64,000 bases of DNA from assembly GCF_050632745.1 (NCBI RefSeq), contig NZ_JBODSD010000001.1, positions 620,001 through 684,000 of the forward strand. The letters are read 5' to 3'. Numbering within the stretch: position 1 is the first letter of the stretch; each line of letters begins with the position of its first letter. Below the pieces are notes generated by a model. That model saw nothing but the letters and a program-made list of their open reading frames with translations. It was not told the DNA's origin and ran no database searches. This document shows positions 7,503 to 16,949 of the stretch, piece by piece. This DNA comes from Mumia sp050632745 (GTDB lineage Bacteria > Actinomycetota > Actinomycetes > Propionibacteriales > Nocardioidaceae). The position numbers and the translations under genes were made by a program.

Positions 7503-8377
7503 CTGCGGCCGCGGCGGCTGCGGGACGAGCCGAGGAGCACCCCACCGATCACGAGCGCACCCGAGAGGAGCTCGAAGGGGTCGAGACGTTCGTGCAGGAC
7601 CAGCGCGCTGGCGCTCATCCCGACCACGGGCACGAGCATCGAGAACGGGGCGACCGTGCTGGAGGGGTAGCGCGCCATGAGCATCGTCCACAGGCCCGAC
7701 CCGACGACGGTGCCGATGACGACGGTGTAGACGATGCCCAGCACGGCAGGCAGCGCCTCGGGCGTGAAAGCGGTCGTGAGCGAGTCGCCGATGCGGTCCG
7801 GACCCTCGACCAGCAGCGACACCGCGAGCATCGGCAGCGGCGGCACCACCGACATCCAGAGCGTGAGGTGCAGCGGGTTGGACGGACGGGCCTGGCGGTT
7901 GGCGAGGTTGCCGAACGCCCAGCCGAGCGCGCCGAGCAGCGTGAGCACGACGGGCAGGAGCGCGGCGGTCTGAGAGCGGTGCCACGCGACTCCCGCGAGG
8001 CCCGCGATCGCGATGAGGATGCCGAGGACCTGGCGGCCGCTGAGCCGCTCGCGGAGCAGGATGCCGGCGAGGACGACGGTGAACGGTGCCGATGCCTGGA
8101 GGACCAGGGACGCGAGTCCGGCCGGCATGCCCGCGCGCATCCCGGCGTAGAGGAAGACGAACTGCGCGATCCCGAACCCCGCGCCGTACCCGATCAGCCA
8201 GCGGAGCCGCACGTCGGGCCGCGGCACGAGCAGGATCGTGGGGATCGCCATCAGGCCGAAGCGCAGCGCCACGCAGAACATCGGCGGGAAGTGCTCGAGC
8301 GAGGCGTGGATGGCGATGAAGTTGAGTCCCCAGGTGATCGCGACGAGGACGGCGAGGGAGCGGTCGCGGGTGGTCAC
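7451..8377 (-). CDS. EamA family (DMT superfamily) transporter
   Basis: A 308-residue membrane protein with about ten hydrophobic helices arranged as two EamA repeats; WGLNFIAIHAS is characteristic of the first repeat. These proteins usually export amino acids or other small metabolites. I start it at the GTG at 8377; a longer reading to 8461 would overrun the divergent LysR start. The last codons form one arm of a strong inverted repeat. The LysR regulator transcribed away from the same intergenic region is the likely controller. Confidence 0.85.
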   Translation of the reverse strand: MTTRDRSLAVLVAITWGLNFIAIHASLEHFPPMFCVALRFGLMAIPTILLVPRPDVRLRWLIGYGAGFGIAQFVFLYAGMRAGMPAGLASLVLQASAPFTVVLAGILLRERLSGRQVLGILIAIAGLAGVAWHRSQTAALLPVVLTLLGALGWAFGNLANRQARPSNPLHLTLWMSVVPPLPMLAVSLLVEGPDRIGDSLTTAFTPEALPAVLGIVYTVVIGTVVGSGLWTMLMARYPSSTVAPFSMLVPVVGMSASALVLHERLDPFELLSGALVIGGVLLGSSRSRRGRRRQDPTPRPEPVATVGS

Positions 8378-8403
8378 GCGTCCCAGGGTGGGGCTGCGTG
8401 TCC

Positions 8404-8452
8404 TTGAAGCACAAGCGACTATTCCTACCGCGACGTTGTAGCGTTGCTTCAA
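8404..8452. promoter_or_regulatory. inverted repeat in the eamA-lysR divergent promoter region
   Basis: TTGAAGCA (8404-8411) and TGCTTCAA (8445-8452) are exact reverse complements with a 33-base spacer. The right arm touches the LysR start codon. Symmetric sites like this in a divergent LysR region are typical of regulator binding, although LysR proteins usually prefer a shorter T-N11-A core. Confidence 0.45.
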
Positions 8453-9381
8453 TGAGCGCAACGCCGAACGGCTCCGGACTCGACGTCGACAAGCTGGCGG
8501 TCCTGCGGGAGCTGGCCGAGCGCGGCAGCATCACGGCGGTCGCCGACGCGACGTACCGGACTCCGTCGGCGATCTCGCAGTCGATCAAGGCGCTCGAGCG
8601 CGAGATGGGCGCCGTGCTCGTGGAGCGCGACGGGCGGGGCGTACGGCTCACCGACGCGGGTCGGCTGCTGGCCGAGGGCGCCGTCGAGATCGCGCAGGTG
8701 GTCGCCCGGACGCGGGCGCGCTTCGAGGAGTTCCGGGGCGGTGTCAGTGGCGAGGTCACCGTCACCGCGTTCCCGAGCGGTGCCGAGATGCTGCTCGCGC
8801 CGCTCGCGGGGCGGCTCGCCGAGCGGGCACCTGGGATCACGGTGCGGCTGAGCGACCTCGATCTCGCCGAGTACGAGCTGGCGGGCGCCGCCGCGGACCA
8901 CGACCTCGTCCTCGGCCACTCGGTCGTCGCGGTTCCCGACCCGGTGACGACGGGCCTGCAGGTGACACCGCTCCTGCGCGAGCCGCTCGACGTCGCGGTG
9001 GCGCGGGACCACCCGCTCGCGGGACGGGGAAGGGTCCGCCCCGAGGACCTCGTCGGCGAGCCCTGGATCGGTGTCCCGGTGGGCCACCCGTTCGACCTGC
9101 TGCTGCCGATGCTCGCGGTCGACGGGCAGTCGCCCCGCGTCGTGCAGCGGTTCCTGGACAATCACGTCGTGGCGGCGTTCGTGGCCGCGGGGCAGGGCAT
9201 CGCGCTGCTCCCGAGGCTGTGGCGGCGGGCCGCCGAGGCCCAGGGCGTCACGCTGCTCGGGCTCGACGGCGTGCGTGCCGGCCGGCACGTCTTCGCGCTG
9301 GCGCGGCCCGACCGTGCCGAACGCGCCGCCGTACGCCGGGTGCTCGAGGTCCTCCAGGAGCTCGCCGCCGACCTCGGCTGA
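8452..9381 (+). CDS. LysR family transcriptional regulator
   Basis: A 309-residue regulator with an N-terminal winged helix-turn-helix (LAVLRELAERGSITAVAD, then TPSAISQSIKALEREMGAVLVERDGRGVRLTDAG) and a periplasmic-binding-protein-like effector domain from about residue 95. The ATG at 8452 is used because the HTH begins 15 residues later; codons upstream are unrelated. It is divergent from the EamA exporter and probably controls it and itself. The effector is unknown. Confidence 0.88.
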   Translation: MSATPNGSGLDVDKLAVLRELAERGSITAVADATYRTPSAISQSIKALEREMGAVLVERDGRGVRLTDAGRLLAEGAVEIAQVVARTRARFEEFRGGVSGEVTVTAFPSGAEMLLAPLAGRLAERAPGITVRLSDLDLAEYELAGAAADHDLVLGHSVVAVPDPVTTGLQVTPLLREPLDVAVARDHPLAGRGRVRPEDLVGEPWIGVPVGHPFDLLLPMLAVDGQSPRVVQRFLDNHVVAAFVAAGQGIALLPRLWRRAAEAQGVTLLGLDGVRAGRHVFALARPDRAERAAVRRVLEVLQELAADLG

Positions 9382-9390
9382 TGCCCACTC

Positions 9391-9417
9391 TTTGCACTCG
9401 CTGGGTCCGAGTGCTAA
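9391..9417. promoter_or_regulatory. CIRCE operator 1 (HrcA binding site)
   Basis: TTTGCACTC, nine bases, GAGTGCTAA: one mismatch from the CIRCE consensus TTAGCACTC-N9-GAGTGCTAA. Confidence 0.9.
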
Positions 9418-9425
9418 AAAGGGCA

Positions 9426-9452
9426 TTAGCACTCGTCTCTCACGAGTGCCAA
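9426..9452. promoter_or_regulatory. CIRCE operator 2 (HrcA binding site)
   Basis: TTAGCACTC, nine bases, GAGTGCCAA: one mismatch from consensus. It starts 8 bases after operator 1. The groEL promoter must lie within or beside the pair, so HrcA binding would block it. Confidence 0.92.
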
Positions 9453-9577
9453 CGTACGAACGGGCCAGGACGATGAGGTCCGAAGGTCGCGGCGAGAAGG
9501 GTTCGTCGTGGACACGGGCCGTCCGTCGCGGGCATCCCCTGGGCCATCCACCTCTACGCGGAGGAATCGCGGGAGAC

Positions 9578-11209
<1,632 letters not shown>

Positions 11210-11238
11210 TCCCAGAGCCTCCCGCTCACGCACCACGT

Positions 11239-11276
11239 ACGACGCCCCGTCGGTCCTCGGACCGGCGGGGCGTCGT
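11239..11276 (+). terminator. hairpin terminator after groEL
   Basis: Eighteen-base arms ACGACGCCCCGTCGGTCC and GGACCGGCGGGGCGTCGT pair with one G-T wobble around a two-base centre, 29 bases after the groEL stop. Followed by CGTT rather than a long T-run. Confidence 0.8.
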
Positions 11277-11306
11277 CGTTCCGCAGCGCCGTACCGGACG
11301 GGCGCC

Positions 11307-12527
11307 TCAGCCGTCCCCCTCGCTCGCCGGCCACGGCGCTTGATATCCGGTGTCGCCGGGGAACGACGCATCCTGGAGTCCCGACTCTCGAAGCCAGCAG
11401 CTGGCACCTCTCAAGTCGCCGCCGGGCATGGGACAGTCGTACAGCGCCCACCCGTCTCCACCGGCAATGCGGGTGAGCACCATCGGGGTGCCGTCGGTGT
11501 CGTGGCCAAGCCTCGGGTTTCCGACACGGTTGGGCGAGAGGAACAGCTCCGTTCGGGCCCCGCTGGCGACGTCGATGGCGACGACGGCTTCGGGTGCTGG
11601 TCCGCTTTCGCCGACCGAAGGCCCGGAGATGAGCCGAGTCCGGCCGTCTGGCGCGATCACCCAGTCACTCGGCGACCGGTTCTGCAGGCTGTCGGACAGC
11701 CTGTGCGTCCGCCATCCCGTGAGTGCGCCCCCCGACACGTCGGAGATCGCGAGCGAGCCCGGTCCGACGTAAAAGATCGTGCGGCCGGCAACTCCGACGA
11801 CGGCGACGCGGCCAGCGCTGAGGAGGCGTTCGAACCCGCCGTAGCCGGAGGCGTCCCACACCCGGTAGGAACTTCCGCCGCCATCAGGAACCTCCTCGAC
11901 GACCATTCCTGAATCCATCCCGATCAGCGTGGCGGCGTTGTTCAGCAATGCCGTCTCTCGCAATTGCCCCAGGTCGTACACGTGACCGGTCAGCCGTGAG
12001 TTCTCCATGCTGGTCCACGCGACCAGGTTGCCGTCGGGATCGGCGACGAGCGTAGGGCGCCACGTACTGTCAGACACGCGACCACCGAGCGAGACTTCCG
12101 TCCCGTCCGGACGGACCAAGACCGGCCGAAGGTCGTCACCGATCGAGACGAGCCCGTAGGGCGTGGCGGCAGTGAGGGCCTCGCCGCCCGGGAGCGCCAG
12201 TGCGTGAAGAGCACCGCCAATCGAGACTTTGTCGCTGCCGACGAGGCTGATGTGAAGGTCTCCCTGCGGCCTGAGAAGGGTCCGGACCGCTGTTGGGGTC
12301 GAAGACGGCGCGCTCGTCGCGGGCACAGGCGGTGCGTCGGTGTGCGAGACCTTCGGAGTGAGAAATATCCCCGCGATGATCACCGTGACTGCTGCGGCTG
12401 CGGTGACGAGCGGCACGAGGTGGGAACGGCTCCGACGCCGCCTCGTGATCGCGGCCAGGTCCGGAGGCGGCACCGGGCCGGTCGTGTGGTCGGCGATCGA
12501 GTCGCGGACGAGTTCTTCGAGTGTCAT
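11307..12527 (-). CDS. membrane-anchored extracytoplasmic protein, probable ECF sigma partner
   Basis: A 406-residue protein: a short N-terminal cytoplasmic part (TLEELVRDSIADH), a basic stretch RRRRSR, one membrane helix at about residues 36-56, then about 340 residues outside the membrane rich in Trp/Gly/Asp repeats suggesting a beta-propeller. Its ATG overlaps the stop of the sigma factor gene (ATGA), so the two are translationally coupled. Position and topology suggest an anti-sigma or sensor, but I see no zinc-binding anti-sigma HxxxCxxC motif. Third codon positions look less GC-biased than in neighbours. Confidence 0.6.
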   Translation of the reverse strand: MTLEELVRDSIADHTTGPVPPPDLAAITRRRRSRSHLVPLVTAAAAVTVIIAGIFLTPKVSHTDAPPVPATSAPSSTPTAVRTLLRPQGDLHISLVGSDKVSIGGALHALALPGGEALTAATPYGLVSIGDDLRPVLVRPDGTEVSLGGRVSDSTWRPTLVADPDGNLVAWTSMENSRLTGHVYDLGQLRETALLNNAATLIGMDSGMVVEEVPDGGGSSYRVWDASGYGGFERLLSAGRVAVVGVAGRTIFYVGPGSLAISDVSGGALTGWRTHRLSDSLQNRSPSDWVIAPDGRTRLISGPSVGESGPAPEAVVAIDVASGARTELFLSPNRVGNPRLGHDTDGTPMVLTRIAGGDGWALYDCPMPGGDLRGASCWLRESGLQDASFPGDTGYQAPWPASEGDG

Positions 12528-13093
12528 GCGGACCTCCCTCCGAGGTCGAACGTCGGTTTCGTGGCGGGGTCACAGTCTTCGAGATCGAGCCCGCGCCCTC
12601 GGGTCGTGAGCTCTGCCCGCAGCGTCCTCATCGCGGCGTTCGCGCGGCTCTTGACAGTGCCGGCGGGCACCCCGAGCGCCTCGGCGGTATCGCGCTCACT
12701 GAGGTCCTCGTAGTAGCGAAGGACGATGACGGCTCTTTGCTTCGCCGGTAGGCGCTGCAGGCAACGCCACACCGCGTCGGACGTGGCGACGGCGTCGTCG
12801 TGCGTGTGGCTGTGGTTCGCGTGCTCGGGTACGACCGACACCGAGTGCTCGACGTGACGCCACCGCCGACGCCATCCGTCGCGCACCTCGTTGACGACCA
12901 TGCGGCGCACATACGCGTCGGGACGCTCGGCACTGAGAACGCGCTCCCACGCTGTGTACGCCTTAGCGAATGCGGTCTGCACGACGTCCTCCGCGTCGTT
13001 CCGGTTGCCGGTCAGCGCGTGAGCGAGCCGGAACATAGGGATCCACTGCGCGTCGACGAACGCCTCGAAGTCAGAGCGCTCTTCATGGGTCAT
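12524..13093 (-). CDS. SigE-family ECF RNA polymerase sigma factor
   Basis: A 189-residue ECF sigma factor with region 2 (FRLAHALTGNRNDAEDVVQTAFAKAYTAW) and region 4 (LPAKQRAVIVLRYYEDLSERDTAEALGVPAGTVKSRANAAMRTLR). It belongs to the SigE-like actinobacterial group that lacks extra domains. Immediately upstream on the minus strand, GGGAACGAACCG and CGTC resemble an ECF -35/-10 pair, suggesting autoregulation. It is coupled to the downstream membrane protein gene. The signal sensed is unknown. Confidence 0.9.
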   Translation of the reverse strand: MTHEERSDFEAFVDAQWIPMFRLAHALTGNRNDAEDVVQTAFAKAYTAWERVLSAERPDAYVRRMVVNEVRDGWRRRWRHVEHSVSVVPEHANHSHTHDDAVATSDAVWRCLQRLPAKQRAVIVLRYYEDLSERDTAEALGVPAGTVKSRANAAMRTLRAELTTRGRGLDLEDCDPATKPTFDLGGRSA

Positions 13094-13102
13094 GATCGAA
13101 GA

Positions 13103-13134
13103 GACGTTATCCGGTGGCCTTTCGGTTCGTTCCC
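13103..13134 (-). promoter_or_regulatory. candidate ECF-type autoregulated promoter
   Basis: Reading the minus strand, GGGAACGAAC (13134 to 13125) is followed after 18 bases by CGTC (13106 to 13103), 9 bases before the ATG. GGAAC and CGTC are the usual ECF -35 and -10 words in actinobacteria; the spacing is at the long end. Confidence 0.45.
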
Positions 13135-13153
13135 GCGTTCTGCAGAATGCGCG

Positions 13154-13196
13154 CGACGATTCGTTCCCACCTGTCCGAGGCCGAAACGAATCGTCG
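13154..13196. promoter_or_regulatory. 12-bp perfect inverted repeat before paiB-like gene
   Basis: CGACGATTCGTT (13154-13165) and AACGAATCGTCG (13185-13196) are exact reverse complements with a 19-base spacer, between the sigma gene and the FMN-binding protein gene. It is a candidate operator for a dimeric regulator, possibly the PaiB-like product itself. Confidence 0.5.
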
Positions 13197-13209
13197 TCCT
13201 GCAGCGCCG

Positions 13210-13221
13210 TACCGTGGAGCC
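13210..13221 (+). promoter_or_regulatory. -10 box of a leaderless promoter (paiB-like gene)
   Basis: TACCGT at 13210-13215 is 6 bases before the GTG at 13222. Confidence 0.45.
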
Positions 13222-13899
13222 GTGTACGTGCCCCGCTTCAACGCCCTCGACGACGCCGCCGCGATCGACGCCCTGATCGCCGCCAGCGGTGCCGGTGACC
13301 TCGTGACCGTCCACGCGGAGGGGGTCCCGTATGCGACGCGCCTGCCGCTGGTCTGGCTGCGCGAGGAGAGCCGCGTGGTCGCGCACATGGCGATCGCCAA
13401 CCCGCACTGGCGGACGATCGTCGACGGCTCACCGGTGCTGGTCGTGGTGAGCGGGCCGCAGGCGTACGTCTCGCCGTCGTGGTACACCGCGAAGGCGGAG
13501 CACGGCCGCGTGGTGCCGACGTGGAACTACAGCCGGGTCGAGCTGCGCGGCACGGTCCACGTCCACGAGGACCCGGCGTGGCTGCGCGACGCCGTCACCC
13601 GCCTCACCGAGCAGCACGAGCAGCCGCGGGAGGAGCCGTGGGCGGTGACCGACGCGCCGGAGGCGTACGTCGACGGGCAGCTGCGCGGCATCGTCGGCAT
13701 CGAGGTGCGCGTCGCGTCCGTCGAGGGCAAGGCCAAGCTGAGCCAGAACCGGTCGGACGCCGACCGCGCCGGCGTGGTCGCCGGGATGCGTGCCGAGGGA
13801 GGGACGGAGGCCCTGGCCGTCGCGACGGCGATGGAGGCCGGGATGCCGCCGCGTCACTCGGACGCGACGTCGACCCCCGACATCGCGTCGACGAGGTAG
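13222..13899 (+). CDS. FMN-binding negative transcriptional regulator family protein (PaiB-like)
   Basis: A 225-residue split-barrel protein of the PaiB family. VYVPRFNALDD at the start, THLPL-like ATRLPLVW, HMAIANPHWR, YVSPSWY and the C-terminal KLSQNRSDADR are family hallmarks; KLSQN is the conserved PaiB signature. B. subtilis PaiB represses sporulation and protease genes, but most relatives are FMN-binding proteins of unknown role. I start at the GTG at 13222 because homologous sequence begins there. The 3' end overlaps the convergent metallophosphoesterase gene by 46 bases. Confidence 0.87.
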   Translation: MYVPRFNALDDAAAIDALIAASGAGDLVTVHAEGVPYATRLPLVWLREESRVVAHMAIANPHWRTIVDGSPVLVVVSGPQAYVSPSWYTAKAEHGRVVPTWNYSRVELRGTVHVHEDPAWLRDAVTRLTEQHEQPREEPWAVTDAPEAYVDGQLRGIVGIEVRVASVEGKAKLSQNRSDADRAGVVAGMRAEGGTEALAVATAMEAGMPPRHSDATSTPDIASTR

Positions 13900-14732
13900 A
13901 CCTGCTCACCGGCACGCGGATCACGTGCGTGCAGCGTGACGAACGTCGGAGAGAACGGGCCGCCCAGGTCGACGACGGTCGCGGACGCGCCGAGCACGCC
14001 GCGGATCTGCTCGGGGCGGCACGTGCGGTCGTTGCGGGTGACGACGCCCGGTGTCGTCCACACCGGCACGCCGCCCAGCGTCCCGGAGAGCTGCAGGTGG
14101 AAGTGCCCGCACAGCACCGCCCGGACGTCGGTGCCGGCGACGGCCTCGCCGAGACGCTCGCCGTCCCGGAGGCCGTCCTGGCGCATGAACGGCGACCACG
14201 CGACGTGCAGGGGCGGATGGTGGAGGGCGACGACCGTGCCCTCAGGTGCCGGCCGCGAGAGCTGGCCGCGCAGCCACGCGAGCTGACCGCCGTCGAGCTC
14301 TCCGTGCACGGAGCCCGGGACGAGCGAGTCGAGCGTGATCACCCGAAGGCCGTCCACCTCGCTCACCGCGGCGCGCTTGCCGCTCGACCCACCGGCGAGC
14401 CTCCCGCGGTCACGCCCGTCCGGCCCGAGGTGCCCCGAGCCGAGTGCCCGCGAAAAGGCGTCGCGGCGGTCGTGGTTGCCGGTCGTGTAGACGTGCGGGA
14501 CGCCACGCTCGTCCGCGAACGCGCCGACGAGCTCGCGGACGGCGACGCACCCCTCGTACGACCCGTCGTCCGCGATGTCGCCGGTGACGAGGACGAGGTC
14601 GAGGTCGGGCACGTGGCGTGCGTCGTGGAGGATCCGCTCCAGCGCGGAGACGGCGTCGACGCCGTCCTCGTCCGGGCCGGTGCGGCTGACGTGGGTGTCG
14701 GACAGGTGCAGGATGCGGTGCGTGGCGGCCAC
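13854..14732 (-). CDS. calcineurin-like metallophosphoesterase (CpdA/Icc type)
   Basis: A 292-residue class III cyclic-nucleotide-phosphodiesterase-like protein. The metal-binding motifs occur in order: LSDTH (about residue 11), VTGDIADDG, TGNHDRRD, and CGHFHLQ near residue 200. Homologous enzymes hydrolyse cAMP or other phosphoesters with Mn/Fe; the substrate here is untested. The GTG start has a TAGGCT box 6 bases upstream. It overlaps the convergent PaiB-like gene at its 3' end. Confidence 0.88.
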   Translation of the reverse strand: MAATHRILHLSDTHVSRTGPDEDGVDAVSALERILHDARHVPDLDLVLVTGDIADDGSYEGCVAVRELVGAFADERGVPHVYTTGNHDRRDAFSRALGSGHLGPDGRDRGRLAGGSSGKRAAVSEVDGLRVITLDSLVPGSVHGELDGGQLAWLRGQLSRPAPEGTVVALHHPPLHVAWSPFMRQDGLRDGERLGEAVAGTDVRAVLCGHFHLQLSGTLGGVPVWTTPGVVTRNDRTCRPEQIRGVLGASATVVDLGGPFSPTFVTLHARDPRAGEQVYLVDAMSGVDVASE

Positions 14733-14744
14733 GGCGGCAGCCTA
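14733..14744 (-). promoter_or_regulatory. -10 box of a leaderless promoter (phosphoesterase gene)
   Basis: Minus-strand TAGGCT (14744 to 14739), 6-base gap to the GTG start. Confidence 0.5.
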
Positions 14745-14785
14745 CGGCGCGCCACCGACGTACGCCCCGGCTCAGCGCTGCGACT

Positions 14786-15334
14786 TCACCAGACGTCGCC
14801 GTCGCGCCAGTCGCAGGTGATCGGGGCGTCGAGGTCGAGAGCGGTCCGCGTCGTCCGGACGAACACCGCTCCGTCGTCGTCCGCCGTGCGCTCCCGTCCC
14901 CCCGGTGCGGCGACGTACGTCGGGCCGCGCCACGGCGACCAGCCGAGCCCGCGGTAGAAGCTCAGCCCCATCGTCGACGACGACAGCGCCCCGAGCTCGA
15001 AGTCGCGGTCGAGCACCTGCTCGACGGCGCGCATCACGACGGTCCCGAGCCCCGAGCGACGGTGGGTCGACCGGACGGCCACGCCCTCGACGTACCCCGT
15101 CGTGTACGCCGTGGCGCCCGATGGCGGCCCGATCCACAAGGTCCGCGGCGCGACCGCCGCGTGCGCGACGAGGGTGCCGCCGTCGCGGGCGAGCGCGTGG
15201 TGCCCGCCGAGCGTGTGCTGCCAGTCCTCGGCGCTGAACGTGCCCTCGAACGCGAGGTCGAGGAGTGCCCGGACCTCCTTCAGCGCGGCCTCGTCGAGCG
15301 CGTCGGTACGCCGGACCTCCACCTGGACGTTCAC
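14786..15334 (-). CDS. aminoglycoside 2'-N-acetyltransferase family protein, AAC(2')-I type
   Basis: A 182-residue GNAT protein close in length and sequence to mycobacterial AAC(2')-Ic (181 residues): EDWQHTLGGHHAL, AHAAV, GYVEGVAVR, VEQVLDRDFELGALSSS, GWSPWRGPT, and the C-terminal ending CDWRDGDVW. The enzyme transfers acetyl from acetyl-CoA to the 2' amine of aminoglycosides such as gentamicin; chromosomal members may also acetylate cell-wall sugars. The GTG start overlaps the stop of the peptidoglycan amidase gene (GTGA), so both are made from one message. That coupling fits a cell-wall role, with drug resistance possibly secondary. Confidence 0.9.
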   Translation of the reverse strand: MNVQVEVRRTDALDEAALKEVRALLDLAFEGTFSAEDWQHTLGGHHALARDGGTLVAHAAVAPRTLWIGPPSGATAYTTGYVEGVAVRSTHRRSGLGTVVMRAVEQVLDRDFELGALSSSTMGLSFYRGLGWSPWRGPTYVAAPGGRERTADDDGAVFVRTTRTALDLDAPITCDWRDGDVW

Positions 15335-16137
15335 GGCTGGAGCGCGCGCCGGGCCGCGGCGGCCAGCGCCTGCGCGTACCGGCGCTGTCCGGCGCTCGAC
15401 CGCATCGTGCGCGCGTCGCGCGGGTTGCGCATGTTGCCGAGCTCGACCATCACCGTCGGGATCCTGCTCAGGTTGAGCGTGCCGAGGTCGCTGCGGCGGA
15501 CGATGCCGCGTCCCCCGGCGGTGTAGGTCGACCGGCGGAACCCGGCGTCGTCGAGCGCTGCGCGGGTCAGCCGTCCGAGCCGCAGCGAGCGGACGACCGT
15601 GCCGCGCTTCTTGGTCACGATCACGTGGAAGCCGCGTCCTGACCGGGCGGCGCCGTCGCCGTGGATGCTGATCTTGAGGTCGGCGGCGCGGGACCGCCCC
15701 CGGTACCCCTTGTTGCCGATCCGCCCTCGCACGTCGACGCACGGTCCCCAGCGATGGCGGCTGTTGAGGGAGCGCGTCATCACGACCGTTGCCCCCTGGG
15801 CCTGCAGCGCGTCGCGCAGTCGCGTCGCCACCCGCCACGCGAACGTCGCCTCGGCGAAGCCGCTCGCGGTCGCCGTCCCGGTGGTGTTGCAGGGCTTGCG
15901 CAGCCCGCCCGCGTCCACGAGCCGGTTGATGCGCTTGGGGAAGCGGCTGTTGCCGAGCTGATGCCCGGGGTCGATCACGATCGTGCGGCCCGCGAGCGGT
16001 GCGGGGGTCGCGGCCGCGCGGGCCCCGGCCCCCTCGGCCACCGTCGGCCGCGCCGGAGCACCGGGAACCGCGGCCGCAGCGGTGCCCGCGGACGCGGCGA
16101 GGGCGGCGGCGGCGAGCAGGGAGGTGAGGCGACGCAT
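15331..16137 (-). CDS. secreted N-acetylmuramoyl-L-alanine amidase (Rv3717-like)
   Basis: A 268-residue Amidase_3 protein with a signal peptide (residues 1-23, MRRLTSLLAAAALAASAGTAAA). The zinc ligands appear as IDPGHQLGN, an Glu in GFAEATFAW, and ISIHGD; VELGNMRN holds the catalytic glutamate. PCNTTGT and GPCVDVRGRIGN match the disulfide-bearing positions of M. tuberculosis Rv3717, which cuts the muramoyl-alanine bond of peptidoglycan and lacks a wall-binding domain, as here. The next gene, aac(2')-I type, overlaps it by 4 bases. Confidence 0.9.
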   Translation of the reverse strand: MRRLTSLLAAAALAASAGTAAAAVPGAPARPTVAEGAGARAAATPAPLAGRTIVIDPGHQLGNSRFPKRINRLVDAGGLRKPCNTTGTATASGFAEATFAWRVATRLRDALQAQGATVVMTRSLNSRHRWGPCVDVRGRIGNKGYRGRSRAADLKISIHGDGAARSGRGFHVIVTKKRGTVVRSLRLGRLTRAALDDAGFRRSTYTAGGRGIVRRSDLGTLNLSRIPTVMVELGNMRNPRDARTMRSSAGQRRYAQALAAAARRALQP

Positions 16138-16149
16138 CGTACGAGGCTA
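16138..16149 (-). promoter_or_regulatory. -10 box of a leaderless promoter (amidase operon)
   Basis: Minus-strand TAGCCT (16149 to 16144), 6-base gap to the ATG at 16137; it would drive the amidase-acetyltransferase pair. Confidence 0.5.
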
Positions 16150-16160
16150 ACCCGGACCAG

Positions 16161-16172
16161 TACGCTGGCCCC
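16161..16172 (+). promoter_or_regulatory. -10 box of a leaderless promoter (small membrane protein)
   Basis: TACGCT at 16161-16166, 6-base gap to the ATG at 16173. Confidence 0.5.
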
Positions 16173-16310
16173 ATGCTCTGGCTGCTGATCATCATCGGGG
16201 TCGTCGTCCTGGCGTACGTCTACCGGGTCCAGCTCCTGTCCAAGGTCCTCGGGCAGGACGAGGCTCGCGTGCGTCGGATGCTCGACCGCCGCAAGGGCGA
16301 CCGCTACTAG
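16173..16310 (+). CDS. small single-span membrane protein (45 residues)
   Basis: A 45-residue open frame: MLWLLIIIGVVVLAYVYRVQ forms one membrane helix, followed by a charged tail QDEARVRRMLDRRKGDRY. The bias toward G/C at third positions, the upstream -10 box and the next gene only 3 bases downstream support it as real. I know no function. It may be translated together with the following membrane protein. Confidence 0.65.
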   Translation: MLWLLIIIGVVVLAYVYRVQLLSKVLGQDEARVRRMLDRRKGDRY

Positions 16311-16313
16311 GCC

Positions 16314-16949
16314 GTGGGGCCTTCAGGGCTCGCCGCCGGGATCCTCATCGCCCTGGCGGGCCTCGTGCTGCTGGCGCTCGCGCTGTCCGGCATGGCCCTG
16401 CTCGTCCTCGGCGCGCTCGCGAACCAGCGACGGGGCTCGCGGCCGCTGGTGTGGACCGGCGCGTCGCTGCTCGCCCTGGTCGCGGTCGCCGTCGTGGCGA
16501 CGCTGGTCTGGGTACGGTTCTCGAGCGACCCGGACACGCTCGAGCTCGACCTCCGCGAGCCGATCAGCGCAGCGTCGCTCGACAAGGAGGAGATGCCCGG
16601 CTTCCCGGGCGTGTACGACTACAGCTCGGACCGCGTCGCGCTGGTGCTCCCCGACGGGACGCACTTCGCCTCCGACGCCGACGCGGTGACGGTGTGGACC
16701 GAGGACGGGACGGTCACGTCGGTCCGGATCAACCGGCAGATGATGTCGAGGACCGCCGCCACGACGGTCGTCCAGGACTGGGCGGGCGACCTCGGGCTGG
16801 GCAGCCCCGACCCCGGCTCGTCCGGCGCGTGGTCGGTCTCCGAACCCGCGGGCGGGGCCGAGGCGCGTCTCTCGCTCCAGCCCGGCACCGACGGTGGTGC
16901 CCGACCGTTCCTCGCGATCGAGGTCAGCAGCACAGCCGCAGCGCCGTGA
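16314..16949 (+). CDS. hypothetical two-span membrane protein
   Basis: A 211-residue protein with two N-terminal membrane helices (about 7-35 and 45-67) and an extracytoplasmic C-terminal domain of about 140 residues with alternating polar and hydrophobic positions (DGTHFASDADAVTVWTEDGTVTSVRI), suggesting a beta fold. I do not recognise the family. The GTG start is 3 bases after the small membrane gene. Its last 26 bases overlap the convergent M20 peptidase gene. Confidence 0.65.
   Translation: MGPSGLAAGILIALAGLVLLALALSGMALLVLGALANQRRGSRPLVWTGASLLALVAVAVVATLVWVRFSSDPDTLELDLREPISAASLDKEEMPGFPGVYDYSSDRVALVLPDGTHFASDADAVTVWTEDGTVTSVRINRQMMSRTAATTVVQDWAGDLGLGSPDPGSSGAWSVSEPAGGAEARLSLQPGTDGGARPFLAIEVSSTAAAP

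Noticed and set aside
9071..9577. In-frame extension making GroEL 712 residues long
   Set aside because: It would overlap the LysR gene and translate through both CIRCE operators; GroEL homology begins exactly at the ATG at 9578.
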